Shown: positions 44,006 through 53,138 of the stretch, in pieces
Layout: every line of letters starts with the position of its first letter
Position numbering within the stretch: position 1 is the first letter of the stretch
NCBI RefSeq assembly: GCF_014838715.1
Contig: NZ_CP061947.1
Location: forward strand, 2,542,001-2,606,000
Direction of reading: 5' to 3'
DNA length: 64,000 nt
Source of the DNA: Algoriphagus sp. Y33
Lineage (GTDB): Bacteria > Bacteroidota > Bacteroidia > Cytophagales > Cyclobacteriaceae
Position numbers and translations under genes: made by a program
The notes under the pieces: generated by a model
Database searches by the model: none
Told to the model about the DNA's origin: nothing
The model's input: only the letters and a program-made list of their open reading frames with translations

Positions 44006-46546
44006 TTATTTGTATTCTTCTTTCATTTCTTCAATTTTTGTAAGTATATCGGAGACGGGCTGGGTAAGTTCCTCTCCCATTTTGATGATCTCATTAGGGT
44101 ATTCTTCTTTTAGAAGTGTCATGAGGGCATAGTAGGTAGGCTTAAGAGCTTCTTTTAGATTTTCGTTTTTTGAGAACAAATCAAATACTAAATGGTGTTG
44201 ATTTTTAGCCATAAATAGAAGAAGAGTGTCGTTGAAATTATCTCGTTGACCATCAAATTCTATCGAGTCTTTTATTACTTGATTCAAACTCATCAATTCA
44301 AAAGCCCTTTTATAATCACCTAAAAGAATGTATCCAAAAGCACTATGTACCTTTAAGAAAGGTGGAGCAATCTCTGCTTCCTCAAACCTTTCTAATATTT
44401 CCTTTAACTTTATTTTATCAAGTGCTATTTGAATATTGAACAAAAGCAAATTTGAGATCAATTGAGTAAATCTTAAATCACGCACCTTAATTTTATCAAA
44501 ATCAACTAATGCTTTTTCTAAATACCCTTTTGCCTCTCCAAATTTCTTTGATTTGATCTTTTCTGATCTGAATATGTCAAGCCCTTTGTAGAAATTAAAA
44601 TATGGATCATCTTTTGGCATTAATTCTACTATTTCTCTAATTTTTTCCCTCGGCTCTTTATCCAAGTGGAATTCATAAAATTCCAACACATCGGATGGTT
44701 CAACAACTCCTTCCTTAAGGCCGGAGACCAGCAATTCTTCGGCATAACTATCATCTCCCCTGTAAGAGTAAATCGTTGATAAAGGTTTATAAGGTGTAAT
44801 TTCACCAAACTCAACAGCTTTATTATAATGCTTTTCTGCTAGTTCATAATCTCCTAGTTCGAAATAGACATCCCCAATTGCTAGTTCTTTTTTCTTCTGC
44901 TCAATTTTTGAAGAGTTACTCATAACATCGATCATTAAATTGGGATCTTTTGAGAGAATACAAAGTTGTTTGACAAAATCAAGATCCTCTAAATCAACAT
45001 TTTTTAAAGCTGACAATTCAATACCTATTTTTTCTATTTGCTTATCCAAAAAGTAAAAAAATGACAAAACAAGCTTATGCGAATTAATTTTCTCTTTAGT
45101 TTTTTCTAGAATATAGATAGCTTTCTTTAAATCTTGATCTTTGTATGATTTTATTGCAAGGATAAGTTTTTTCTCTCCTATATTTAATTGCGATCTTTGA
45201 TCCTCATTAAGAATTGCAGATGTTGCTTCCATTAAATTGTCTAGGATAATCGGATTAATCTTATTTATGTCAGCAAGAGCTTCAGCTAATAAAAGAGCAG
45301 ATTTGGCATTATAGCCCCCAGATTTTAGCCGAAGTATATGCCTTTCCAAGAAAGTCTCAATACTTTCCTCATCATCATACCACATTTCCAGAAATTTAGT
45401 CAGCCATTTCACCTTTCTTCGATCTCGACGATCCCCATTTCTCATCAAGTACCAGATATTGAAAAAGCGTTCTTTCAACTGATATAGATGATTCTTGGTA
45501 TTGGTTTGCTTTTTTTCGACTACATTATTTTTCTCCAACTGAGCCAATTGTGCAGAGATTAGTTTAGTCTGCATCCTCTTTCCGTCTTCTCTTATTTCAG
45601 TCGCAATTTCTTTTGCGCTGATCGCATCCCATCGCTTAGCGATCACATCCACAATTCTGCGTTGCTGTATGGGCAAATCTTCTATTCTATGCTTATATAG
45701 TGGAGTGACCTGATCCAATATCAGTTCTAAGTCACTTAATGCGGATCCATCCTGATCATCAAGCAATACTTCATACACCATCATCAGCGTACGAATAACT
45801 CCTCCTGTAAGAATAGCTAGTGTATCTATTTTGCCTTTATTCTTTTTGAGGTCAATTTTATGCTCACAGCCTTCTTGCAGTCGCTCAATCAACTGATAGG
45901 TTTCTTCCTTGCTTAATCCATCCAAATGGACAACTTGAAAGAATTCGTAGAAAGGCTGAGAGTAGTCATGCAAATCCTGCAAAACGATGGCGGAAGCACC
46001 GATAATCCGGATATCATTGCATTGCATTAAGATCTCACGCAAACGCCTCTTCTCCTTTTCCTTTAGGTTATCCAGAAACAGCTGTCCAAAATTGTCAAAG
46101 AAAAGGATGATTTTCTTTCCCTTACTATTAAGGATTTCTATCAGGTAGTCAAAGCATTTTTTCTCGTAGTCGTCTAAATCAATAAAGTCTTCCGTATGCT
46201 CATAATATCTACCATTGGTGTCATATTCATCATCCAAAAACTTTAATAGCTTCTCCCACAAACCAGAAAGCGAATTCAAATCATACGTCTCCTCATTGAA
46301 AAATACCGGAAGTAGCCATTTTGTCAATTCAGGTGAATTTTCGACCTCATATTTTAACCTTAGCAACAAGGTCGTTTTACCCATTCCTCGCTGGCCCTGA
46401 ATCAGGTAGTGCTTTTCAGGATACTTCATGTCACTGGATTTGATATCTTCAAAAATCTTTTCAAAGCTCTTTGTCCTGACAACAAAACACCCTATCAGTT
46501 CTGACGGGTCAAGGCTTGCTGGATTATATAGTGTTTTTACGCTCAT
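44006..46546 (-). CDS. P-loop ATPase with long helical repeat region
   Basis: 846 residues. Walker A GQRGMGKTT at 51-59 and a Walker B-type IILFFDNF at 146-152. An AAA/STAND-like ATPase domain leads to a winged-helix-like segment (IVDVIAKRWDAISAKEIATEI) at about 295-345, and then roughly 450 residues of TPR-like helical repeats (VYFELGDYELAEKHYNKAVEF, TIYSYRGDDSYAEELL). The layout suits a STAND-type sensor that oligomerises on ligand. It starts 3 bp after the smaller ATPase gene. No effector domain is visible. Confidence 0.82.
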   Translation of the reverse strand: MSVKTLYNPASLDPSELIGCFVVRTKSFEKIFEDIKSSDMKYPEKHYLIQGQRGMGKTTLLLRLKYEVENSPELTKWLLPVFFNEETYDLNSLSGLWEKLLKFLDDEYDTNGRYYEHTEDFIDLDDYEKKCFDYLIEILNSKGKKIILFFDNFGQLFLDNLKEKEKRRLREILMQCNDIRIIGASAIVLQDLHDYSQPFYEFFQVVHLDGLSKEETYQLIERLQEGCEHKIDLKKNKGKIDTLAILTGGVIRTLMMVYEVLLDDQDGSALSDLELILDQVTPLYKHRIEDLPIQQRRIVDVIAKRWDAISAKEIATEIREDGKRMQTKLISAQLAQLEKNNVVEKKQTNTKNHLYQLKERFFNIWYLMRNGDRRDRRKVKWLTKFLEMWYDDEESIETFLERHILRLKSGGYNAKSALLLAEALADINKINPIILDNLMEATSAILNEDQRSQLNIGEKKLILAIKSYKDQDLKKAIYILEKTKEKINSHKLVLSFFYFLDKQIEKIGIELSALKNVDLEDLDFVKQLCILSKDPNLMIDVMSNSSKIEQKKKELAIGDVYFELGDYELAEKHYNKAVEFGEITPYKPLSTIYSYRGDDSYAEELLVSGLKEGVVEPSDVLEFYEFHLDKEPREKIREIVELMPKDDPYFNFYKGLDIFRSEKIKSKKFGEAKGYLEKALVDFDKIKVRDLRFTQLISNLLLFNIQIALDKIKLKEILERFEEAEIAPPFLKVHSAFGYILLGDYKRAFELMSLNQVIKDSIEFDGQRDNFNDTLLLFMAKNQHHLVFDLFSKNENLKEALKPTYYALMTLLKEEYPNEIIKMGEELTQPVSDILTKIEEMKEEYK

Positions 46547-46549
46547 GGC

Positions 46550-47713
46550 TTATTTGCAAATATGTTTACGGCACCACATCTGAAGAATCGGTGATGCATA
46601 TCTATAGTCTTTATCTTCACTTCTGAAGAGATACCCGTCGCCTTCCAGGATATCCATTATTCTCCTTACCTCTTCCACTGAATGCTTTACTCCTGTATCG
46701 TGTAGCACATCTCTACTTATGGTATCATTTATTGCGATGAACTGTAAAACCTCCGATACAAAAGCATACTCAGACCCTTTGAATAATGTCTTTAATCTTG
46801 CGAAGTATGGTTCGAACTGGGGTTTATTTCTGGAGTGAACGATTTGCTCAAAGGCCCGGTCAATTGCTTTATTATCAATTGATTCTCCATCTGTCTCATA
46901 TACCTCTACAATTTCCTGAGCAATCAGCTGCAAATGAAAAGGGATCAGCCAACCCATTTTAACCAGAGCATACTGGATAAGGCCTTCCTCTAAATCTAAT
47001 CCATCAGATGCTAAGAGTTTGAGTAAAAAATCCTGAGCTTCACCATTAGAAAGTGGATTTACTTCAACAGTTCGTAAATCATTGACTGCGGTCAGCTCCG
47101 TTACTTGCTCCACCATGGGATAAAGAGACATGGATCCGGTATAGATAAAATGGATTTTGTCAATGACATGCTTATTATGCCTGAGCTCCCTATTCCGCTG
47201 GATGAAATGCTGGGCAGCCTCTTGCCCTTCCTTATTCAGAATATTTTGGATGGTCTGGGGAAATTCATCGATAAGGATTACCACGCGGCCGAACTCTTCT
47301 TTGATGTTTTCAAATAGCTCAACTAAAATCTGATAGTAATCTGTTTCTCCTTTTTCTCTGATCTCTACATGATATACAGTCTTTACACGACCCAGAATAG
47401 CTTCTAATCCCCCTTTGATAGAATCGTACAACTTACTCAGCTTTCCAATAGCCTCACTTCTGATAAGAGCCTCAAAAACCACTTTAAAAAATTCATTCTC
47501 AGAATCTACCGATTCAGTGATGACGTACACAAAATAATATCCTGCTTTCGGGAATTCCTCGATATGCTTTAGAATGGAGGTTTTACCTACCCTCCTTGGA
47601 GCTGATAAATAAATACTTGTGCCTTTATCCAAGACACGATATATTTTCCTTACCTCTGTTTCTCTTGGATAGAAGGCCTCACCTCTTGCTGGATTTCCTA
47701 GACTGTTTTTCAT
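46550..47713 (-). CDS. AAA-type ATPase, first gene of the ATPase pair
   Basis: 387 residues. Walker A APRRVGKTS at 38-46, Walker B VVILIDEF at 144-151 and a sensor-type stretch (FIYTGSMSLYPMVEQV). The C-terminal part (VSEVLQFIAINDTISRDVLHDTGVKHSVEEVRRIMDILEGDGYLFR) is a winged helix. Similar stand-alone ATPases occur in Bacteroidota in defence contexts. Together with the 846-residue partner it may form a switchable complex. The start region overlaps an array of TTTGACAA words. Confidence 0.82.
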   Translation of the reverse strand: MKNSLGNPARGEAFYPRETEVRKIYRVLDKGTSIYLSAPRRVGKTSILKHIEEFPKAGYYFVYVITESVDSENEFFKVVFEALIRSEAIGKLSKLYDSIKGGLEAILGRVKTVYHVEIREKGETDYYQILVELFENIKEEFGRVVILIDEFPQTIQNILNKEGQEAAQHFIQRNRELRHNKHVIDKIHFIYTGSMSLYPMVEQVTELTAVNDLRTVEVNPLSNGEAQDFLLKLLASDGLDLEEGLIQYALVKMGWLIPFHLQLIAQEIVEVYETDGESIDNKAIDRAFEQIVHSRNKPQFEPYFARLKTLFKGSEYAFVSEVLQFIAINDTISRDVLHDTGVKHSVEEVRRIMDILEGDGYLFRSEDKDYRYASPILQMWCRKHICK

Positions 47714-47790
47714 TTGACAATAATTCTATTGCCAAAATTAATGACAAAATTATTATTGTCAAATATTTTGACAAAAATTTTATTGTTAAA
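47713..47790. promoter_or_regulatory. array of TTTGACAA / TTGTCAAA words before the ATPase pair
   Basis: TTTGACAATAAT lies at 47713-47724 and its reverse complement ATTATTGTCAAA at 47752-47763. TTTTGACAAA and a related TTGTTAAA follow. The block is very AT-rich and spans the likely promoter of the ATPase operon. Confidence 0.5.
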
Positions 47791-47806
47791 TAAAAATCAA
47801 TTGGGA

Positions 47807-48148
47807 TTAGATTTTAAAATCAATCCATTCATTAACAGCAAATTCTATATCACCAGAAATATGCAGAATCAGCACTTCAAGGGATATTGGATCAATTTCA
47901 AAGTCATTAAAGGTTTGCTGCATTCCACCATTTTCGTCTAAGTAATAGCCATGGTAAAACCATCTCTGAACAAAGCCCAATTCTCCAATAACAAATTCTA
48001 CTTTAAAGTGGACTCTCGGGTCTATGCCTTGATACAAATAGAAAATCACGCTTTGAGCCTTTTCAAAAACACGGTGTGAATGAGTTCTAATTAAAGGGAT
48101 AAACTCCTCTTGAATAGCAGTGTTAAATGAATACTTCGTGTCTCTCAT
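47807..48148 (-). CDS. hypothetical protein upstream of the ATPase pair
   Basis: 113 residues, acidic and aromatic with alternating strands (VHFKVEFVIGELGFVQRWFYHGYYLDE) and a helical C-terminal end. No family is recognised. The size resembles small immunity or antitoxin-like proteins. It has the same direction as the ATPase genes but is separated from them by the TTTGACAA array. Confidence 0.6.
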   Translation of the reverse strand: MRDTKYSFNTAIQEEFIPLIRTHSHRVFEKAQSVIFYLYQGIDPRVHFKVEFVIGELGFVQRWFYHGYYLDENGGMQQTFNDFEIDPISLEVLILHISGDIEFAVNEWIDFKI

Positions 48149-48379
48149 GGTTAATTTTTGCTTAATTGAATTGAAAAAATGTTCCTAAATTATTTCACGA
48201 ACACAGATGCTGCCAGCAATTACCCCCTCTGGGAGTAGTCACATCGCTCGTGGCACTGGGTGAAGTTTGTAACTTCACCCTTCTATCTTTACCAATTTGC
48301 AATTGGCTTTCCTACCTCCTCCTTTCCTCCTCCTTAAAGAGGAGGCGATTGTGAGATTATATTTTCAAGCTAGTGCTTC

Positions 48380-48600
48380 CACTAGATTGAAGGGTTCTCC
48401 GGGTTTATGCCCAGATAGGTACTAAAAGTTGACTATTTGTCTTCTACGAAAAGGCTTATGCAATAAAAGGAATAAAATGACACCATCCCATCACGCTGGC
48501 TGGCTACTTCGCTAAAATGATCCAAAGGGATCATTTTTTAACGCTCGTCCCTCCTTCACAGGGTATTTTCCAAGAAAACAGGAGGAAATGTTAAGGATTG
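48380..48600. repeat. dispersed intergenic repeat, copy 1
   Basis: Words in order (ggtttatgcccagatagg, ctaaaagttg, gtcttctac, aaggaataaaatgac, acagggtatttt, gaaaacaggaggaaat) recur in the same order at 54965-55210 and 60965-61115. This copy carries an extra stem-forming insert around 48485-48545. The rest of 48149-49233, apart from the IS remnant and the small ORF, holds nothing I recognise. Confidence 0.65.
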
Positions 48601-48849
48601 CGGTGTTTTTCGGTGGATCAGCAGAATTATCTGCAACCAGCTGTGCCATTTTTCAGGCGAAAACAGAAAGTGGGTCATGGGGTTCGGTTCCAGATCTGTG
48701 ATGTGAGCGATTGGTTTGACACCCATTTCTCTATCTGTGAAGGCGTACTGTTTGCTTTATCTGACTCATCCATCATGATTTGTCAAAAATAGGATTATGA
48801 TTAGTGGTAATCGAAAATCTCGGTTAAAAACCCAAAACCATCGATCAGG

Positions 48850-48995
48850 GGGGTCAACATACTCCGGAATATCACCGAAAATCTATCTTAAAGGGGTCAA
48901 CATGCGCCGGAATGTCAGTCGAATCCTGCCTGTTAAGGCACTTTCATTACTTAAAAACTCTCCGGAATCGAGGGGTCAGCATGCGCCGGAATATC
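48850..48995. mobile_element. remnant of an IS21-like element end (three terminal-type repeats)
   Basis: GGGGTCAACATGCGCCGGAAT-type words lie at 48850-48873, 48893-48916 and 48972-48995. IS21-family ends carry several such transposase-binding repeats. No istA or istB gene is present, so only an end survives. Confidence 0.5.
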
Positions 48996-49233
48996 CAATA
49001 TGCAACCATAAACCCCTTTTCATCGTAGATATGAATTGTTTAGCATAAATTATAGTAGATCCAAATGGATTAATACAACATTTATGATCCAACTCGTCAA
49101 TTTTCGAAGAACAATCCTTTAAAGGTTGATTAAAAAATTACCCTACGAAGAAAGATGTTTTTCTTTTAGGCAGATATTCCTTGAAATGGCTCATCAAGGA
49201 TAAATTCTGATTGAGCCCACAAATACCAATAAC

Positions 49234-49308
49234 ATGAGTATTGAGGTAATTGTGTTGATTGCGGTAATTTACTTCATTCGACGAATTAGAAAAATTGAAT
49301 TAAAGTGA
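49234..49308 (+). CDS. 24-residue hydrophobic peptide ORF with terminator
   Basis: ATG at 49234 and TGA at 49306. Residues 4-14 are almost all hydrophobic (EVIVLIAVIYF), followed by a basic tail (RRIRKIELK). A clear plus-strand terminator follows 20 bp later. This is the layout of type I toxins or other small membrane peptides. Without conservation data it is only a candidate. Confidence 0.45.
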   Translation: MSIEVIVLIAVIYFIRRIRKIELK

Positions 49309-49328
49309 ATTTCTTTGCACAACTAAAA

Positions 49329-49354
49329 CGAGTCATAATTTGGCTCGTTTTTTT
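49329..49354 (+). terminator. rho-independent terminator after the 24-residue ORF
   Basis: ACGAG and CTCGT arms with a short AT loop, followed by seven T on the plus strand. Confidence 0.75.
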
Positions 49355-49402
49355 AATTCACTACAAACCCTTAGACACCAAACTCAATTTTTTTTGATGG
49401 TG

Positions 49403-50287
49403 TTACAAATTATTTAACACAAAAGTTGTTCTGGATTTGATTTTTTCCCCCTTTGGAAAGATAAATACAAAACCATTATATGAACTATTAAAAAACTGGT
49501 AGTTGCATTTCAATTCGCCATTTTGAGTTGGTAGGGATATTTCACCATTACAATTCATTTTTCTCCCAAAATAATAGTCTTTAACAAATGGCCACGTGAA
49601 ACCTAACGTAGGATTCCAACTTATCGATCCGAATCTTCTACTAAAACTGGGAGACTGGAAATAATCTCTTACTTCGCAAATGGGAAAATCGCCCTTTTTG
49701 GAAATATTCTCCAGTAGTAGCAAACAGCAACTCTTACTAGAATTCTCTACATACCTTCTATAGGTTGAATGAATACTACCTCCATATCTTTTTGAAAGAT
49801 ACATCACTGATTTAATACCCAATTCTAATTTTGCTGATTCAGAATCAAATCTGTCATTTTGAAATAATGTGGCAGAAGCAAAATAATTTGCTTCCGCTTC
49901 AAATTGTTCATTAACAGATGGATCTAAAGTATCGTCATCATCAAGAAATTCTAATGTCGTCCCTTGCCAAGGCAACAAATCATGACCTGCTTCATGAAGT
50001 TTTATGAAATTTTGTCTATTATTCGATTGACTCAAATCCAAATAAATCATTCTTTCACGCCTATCAAGGACGCCCCTAACCTGCTTAACAAAAGCATCAA
50101 ATTTTCCCGAGAGTTTTGTTAAAAAGCCTTCATTAACATGAACTAAGTCCACTTCTTTACTTACTATTAAATTAGCACACTGAATAATTTTGTCAATGGG
50201 TGTAGGAAAGACATCTAGTGCCTTGGATTGCTTTAGTACATCCAGAGAAATTTGGTCAATATCTTTTTTGGTTGAATCATCTATCAT
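49403..50287 (-). CDS. ImmA/IrrE-family metallopeptidase
   Basis: 294 residues. The zinc site HEAGH (H98, E99, H102) lies in FIKLHEAGHDLLPWQ. The third-ligand-region NEQFEAEANYFASATLF, about 30 residues later, is typical of ImmA/IrrE. The C-terminal half is beta-rich and may be a sensor. Such proteases cut or inactivate the partner XRE repressor in response to DNA damage or phage signals. The XRE gene overlaps its start by 4 bp. Confidence 0.9.
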   Translation of the reverse strand: MIDDSTKKDIDQISLDVLKQSKALDVFPTPIDKIIQCANLIVSKEVDLVHVNEGFLTKLSGKFDAFVKQVRGVLDRRERMIYLDLSQSNNRQNFIKLHEAGHDLLPWQGTTLEFLDDDDTLDPSVNEQFEAEANYFASATLFQNDRFDSESAKLELGIKSVMYLSKRYGGSIHSTYRRYVENSSKSCCLLLLENISKKGDFPICEVRDYFQSPSFSRRFGSISWNPTLGFTWPFVKDYYFGRKMNCNGEISLPTQNGELKCNYQFFNSSYNGFVFIFPKGEKIKSRTTFVLNNL

Positions 50288-50631
50288 TTCTTCTTACTTA
50301 ATTTAAATTGGATAAAATCTAATACATCGTTTTTTTCTTCATCTGTTAAATTGTTGTCGTAAAAAGCAATTTTCTGCTCCCACTTGCTCTTCTCGGATTC
50401 TTCACCTTGAAATTCCTGCTTAATGATGCCAGCAGACCTTAATAATACATTCAAATCAATCTTGTAGAGATTTGCCAGTTTGTAAAGAATGTTTGCGGAA
50501 GGCTTCTTGATTTTTTCATTCTCAAGTTGACTAAGGTATGCGTTAGAAATCCCAACTGCATCCTCAACCTGCCTTAGGGTTAATGACAAAGATTCTCTAG
50601 TGCTTTTTAAAGTATCGCCTAATGATTTCAT
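50284..50631 (-). CDS. XRE-family repressor paired with ImmA
   Basis: 115 residues. The N-terminal HTH (LSLTLRQVEDAVGISNAYLSQLENEKIKKPSANILYKLANLY) is complete. The C-terminal part is an acidic/basic helical tail. It is first in the two-gene unit; the ATGA overlap couples it to the protease. It probably binds the AATCTAA words in the divergent promoter region just upstream. Confidence 0.9.
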   Translation of the reverse strand: MKSLGDTLKSTRESLSLTLRQVEDAVGISNAYLSQLENEKIKKPSANILYKLANLYKIDLNVLLRSAGIIKQEFQGEESEKSKWEQKIAFYDNNLTDEEKNDVLDFIQFKLSKKK

Positions 50632-50660
50632 TTTTGGTTTATTTCTACAAAAATACTAAT

Positions 50661-50737
50661 AAATCTAAATTTATCAAGCTGATTACTAGATATAATCTAA
50701 TTTATTTTAGATTCTTGCTTGCTATAATTAGATTTTG
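50661..50737. promoter_or_regulatory. AATCTAA / TTAGATT operator array between divergent genes
   Basis: The word occurs in one or other orientation about four times: near 50661, the inverted pair AATCTAA-N6-TTAGATT at 50694-50713, and AATTAGATT near 50726. The array lies between the XRE/ImmA genes (minus) and the DUF2188 gene (plus). Confidence 0.6.
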
Positions 50738-50773
50738 GCTTTACATTTGAATTATACTTTAACCAAACAGAGA

Positions 50774-51004
50774 ATGAAAAAGAACCAGCATGTCGTAAAT
50801 CATCCAAAAGGATGGGCAGTAAAGGGAGCAGGAAATCAGAAAGCAACAGTAGTGACTACTACACAGCAAAAAGCTATTGAAACTGGACGAAGGATAGCCA
50901 TCAATCAAAAATCAGAGCTTGTTATACACGGAAGGAATGGGAAAATTCGTGACAAAGATTCTTATGGTCACGATCCATTTCCACCTAGAGACAAAAAACA
51001 TTAA
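50774..51004 (+). CDS. DUF2188-like small protein
   Basis: 76 residues from the ATG at 50774 (MKKNQHVVNHPKGWAVKGAGNQK). A longer start at 50735 has no support. The pattern VVNHPKGWAVKG, then QKAIETGRRIAINQKSELVIHGRNGKIRDKDSYGHDP is the usual DUF2188 sequence. It is transcribed divergently from the XRE/ImmA pair, so its expression is probably controlled by that XRE. Its function is unknown. Confidence 0.87.
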   Translation: MKKNQHVVNHPKGWAVKGAGNQKATVVTTTQQKAIETGRRIAINQKSELVIHGRNGKIRDKDSYGHDPFPPRDKKH

Positions 51005-51010
51005 AAAAAA

Positions 51011-51030
51011 CCGAGCAAAAATTCACTCGG
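51011..51030. terminator. hairpin after the DUF2188 gene
   Basis: CCGAG and CTCGG arms around a ten-base loop, seven bp after the stop. The T run is on the minus side, so it is weak as a plus-strand terminator. Confidence 0.4.
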
Positions 51031-51292
51031 CTTGATAATCCTTAAAGGAAACCTAGGCCTTTGCAAGGCTTTTGGTAGATTTAAATGTGGTGTTCAAACC
51101 TACCTCCTTTAAGTGATAAATACAAGCCTCAAGGGATTTTTAACACATGTCAACTATGTGCCAGGCAGTATTCAACTAACAATTTTAATCGCAATCAGAA
51201 AACTAATTTTCAGGACAAATTTCTGTTCCTTCCCGCTGAAATGATAAGCGGGGCAATAAAAAGTTGATTTATCATTCCAAAAAATTATAAAA

Positions 51293-51985
51293 ATGGAACC
51301 ACTTAAAGAAGGGGGACAATCCCCTACAAAACCGAGCCTAAAGCTCGTGATTGAAGGTAAGCAATATGAAACCTTCGAACAATACTTGACTGGAGCACAG
51401 CTTAAAGAACTTGCTGGAATTCCATGGGAGACGGACCTATTTCTATCAATTACTCGACCTTATAATGACGAGCTGATAGAAAACGACAAGTCAGTCAATC
51501 TTGCCAGACCAGAGACAGAGTACTTCTTTGTAAAAAAGAAACTCCACTTCTCTATCGATGGAAAGCCTTTTGTCTGGTACAAACAGTTTATCCGAGGAAT
51601 TCAAATTCGGGAGCTTGGGAACATTCCTCCAGAGATAGACATTTTCCTGGATATCAAGGAAGGATGGGAGGACGACTTGATCACTGATGATGAGGTTGTA
51701 GATCTTGCGAGGCCTGGAAAGGAAAAATTCATCACCAAACCCGCTCCAGTCAAATTTGCAGTCATCGTAAATGCGCTAGCGAAGGACTGGAACAAACCAA
51801 CGATTTCTTTCGAGCAGGTCGTAGAGTTAGCCTTTGGAGCTTATGATCCTAATCCTAATAAAGGGTATACAGTTACCTATTTCAGAGGACATGAACCAAA
51901 GCCCGAAGGGACTATGGTAAAAAATTCAGTTGTACGTGTTAAAAACAAAATGCTATTCAATGTCACAGCAACTGATAAATCGTAA
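51293..51985 (+). CDS. multi-ubiquitin protein (three ubiquitin-like repeats)
   Basis: 230 residues with three beta-grasp repeats at about 15-79, 83-147 and 153-226. Repeats one and two share the pattern V/FSI-(E/D)GK, then L/IxELxxIPxExDxFLxI, then DLxxDxxxVxLARPxxExF. The third is a divergent version ending FNVTATDKS. The chain does not end in Gly-Gly, so conjugation through a simple C-terminal glycine pair is not obvious. It is first in an operon with an E1-like ThiF gene and DUF6527. Confidence 0.9.
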   Translation: MEPLKEGGQSPTKPSLKLVIEGKQYETFEQYLTGAQLKELAGIPWETDLFLSITRPYNDELIENDKSVNLARPETEYFFVKKKLHFSIDGKPFVWYKQFIRGIQIRELGNIPPEIDIFLDIKEGWEDDLITDDEVVDLARPGKEKFITKPAPVKFAVIVNALAKDWNKPTISFEQVVELAFGAYDPNPNKGYTVTYFRGHEPKPEGTMVKNSVVRVKNKMLFNVTATDKS

Positions 51986-53138
51986 TCCGGATTTAAAACG
52001 CCTTCGGGATGAGGGCTATGAAATGAAAATTATAGGTGGACATTTACTTGTCCACCATATCCCCTATCTGAATTCTAAAAAAGAAATCAAATACGGAACA
52101 TTGGTAAGCCCACTTACTTTGATTGGGAATGGGAAAATCGAGAAGCCAAACAATCATGTGATTGAGTTTGCGGGAGAAAACCCCTGCAATGTAGATGGCA
52201 CTGTGATTTCTGAAATACAGCATTCAAACAATCCCAAAAAATTGAATGACAGAATTCAGATTGACAGATCGTTTTCCAACAAACCATCAGGAGGATACCC
52301 CAACCAATACGAGAAGGTCAAGCGATATGCAGACATTATTTCTGCACCAGCTAAATTTCTAGATGGCAGAGTTACTGAGAAGACTTTTAAAGTTATTGCT
52401 GATTCAGCATGTGAAACGGTATTCCAGTACATCGACACCAATTCGAGCAGGGCTCAAATTGAGAATATCAACGATAAGGTGAAGGGACATAAGATAGCAA
52501 TAGTGGGTCTTGGCGGAACAGGTGCTTATATCCTAGATCTTGTGGCTAAAACTCCCGTTGGAGAAATTCACATCTATGATGGAGACAGCTTTGATCAGCA
52601 CAATGCATTTCGGTCTCCCGGTGCAGCTTCTTTAGATATTCTGAATCAGAGTCCTTCAAAGGTTTCCTATTACAGCGGGATTTATTCAGAGATGCACAAG
52701 GGAATTTTGGAGCATGAAGCCTATGTAATGAAAGGAAATCTATCTGAATTGGATGAGATGTCCTATGTCTTTATATGTGTTGATAACAATGCCGCCAGAA
52801 AGATGATCACTAACTACTTGACTGAAAAGGGAATTGCCTTTTCGGACGTTGGCATTGGCATAATGGAAGTAGAGGGTAAACTCACTGGGGCAGTCCGGGT
52901 GACTTCTGGTTCTTCGGGAAAATCAGACCATTTAAACTCAAGAATATTTTCCGAAGAAACAGAGGAGAATGAATATGCTACAAATATTCAGATAGCTGAT
53001 TTAAATGCCCTTAATGGAATTCTTGCAGTGATCAGATGGAAAAAGGTTTCTGGAATATACGTTGATTTGGAGAATGAGCATCATTCAACTTATTCAATTG
53101 AGGTTTCAAAAATCATAAATGATGATCATGCAGCATAG
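51960..53138 (+). CDS. ThiF/E1-like adenylyltransferase with DUF6791-type N-terminus
   Basis: 392 residues from the ATG at 51960 ([15 protein letters not shown]); an upstream ATG at 51930 is inside the Ubl gene. Residues about 10-125 form a DUF6791-like domain ([35 protein letters not shown] with Cys76). Residues about 178-330 form the Rossmann E1 domain with GLGGTGAY at 183-190 and a nucleotide-side Asp ([11 protein letters not shown]). It probably activates the multi-ubiquitin protein. It overlaps both neighbours by about 20-26 bp. Confidence 0.87.
   Translation: MSQQLINRNPDLKRLRDEGYEMKIIGGHLLVHHIPYLNSKKEIKYGTLVSPLTLIGNGKIEKPNNHVIEFAGENPCNVDGTVISEIQHSNNPKKLNDRIQIDRSFSNKPSGGYPNQYEKVKRYADIISAPAKFLDGRVTEKTFKVIADSACETVFQYIDTNSSRAQIENINDKVKGHKIAIVGLGGTGAYILDLVAKTPVGEIHIYDGDSFDQHNAFRSPGAASLDILNQSPSKVSYYSGIYSEMHKGILEHEAYVMKGNLSELDEMSYVFICVDNNAARKMITNYLTEKGIAFSDVGIGIMEVEGKLTGAVRVTSGSSGKSDHLNSRIFSEETEENEYATNIQIADLNALNGILAVIRWKKVSGIYVDLENEHHSTYSIEVSKIINDDHAA

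Noticed and set aside
48850..48995. CRISPR array
   Set aside because: Only three repeats, with unequal spacing (19 and 55 bp between repeats), no leader and no cas genes; better explained as IS21-like ends.
51085..51267. 60-codon plus-strand frame before the multi-ubiquitin gene
   Set aside because: No ribosome site, no domain, odd composition; the gap looks like leader sequence.
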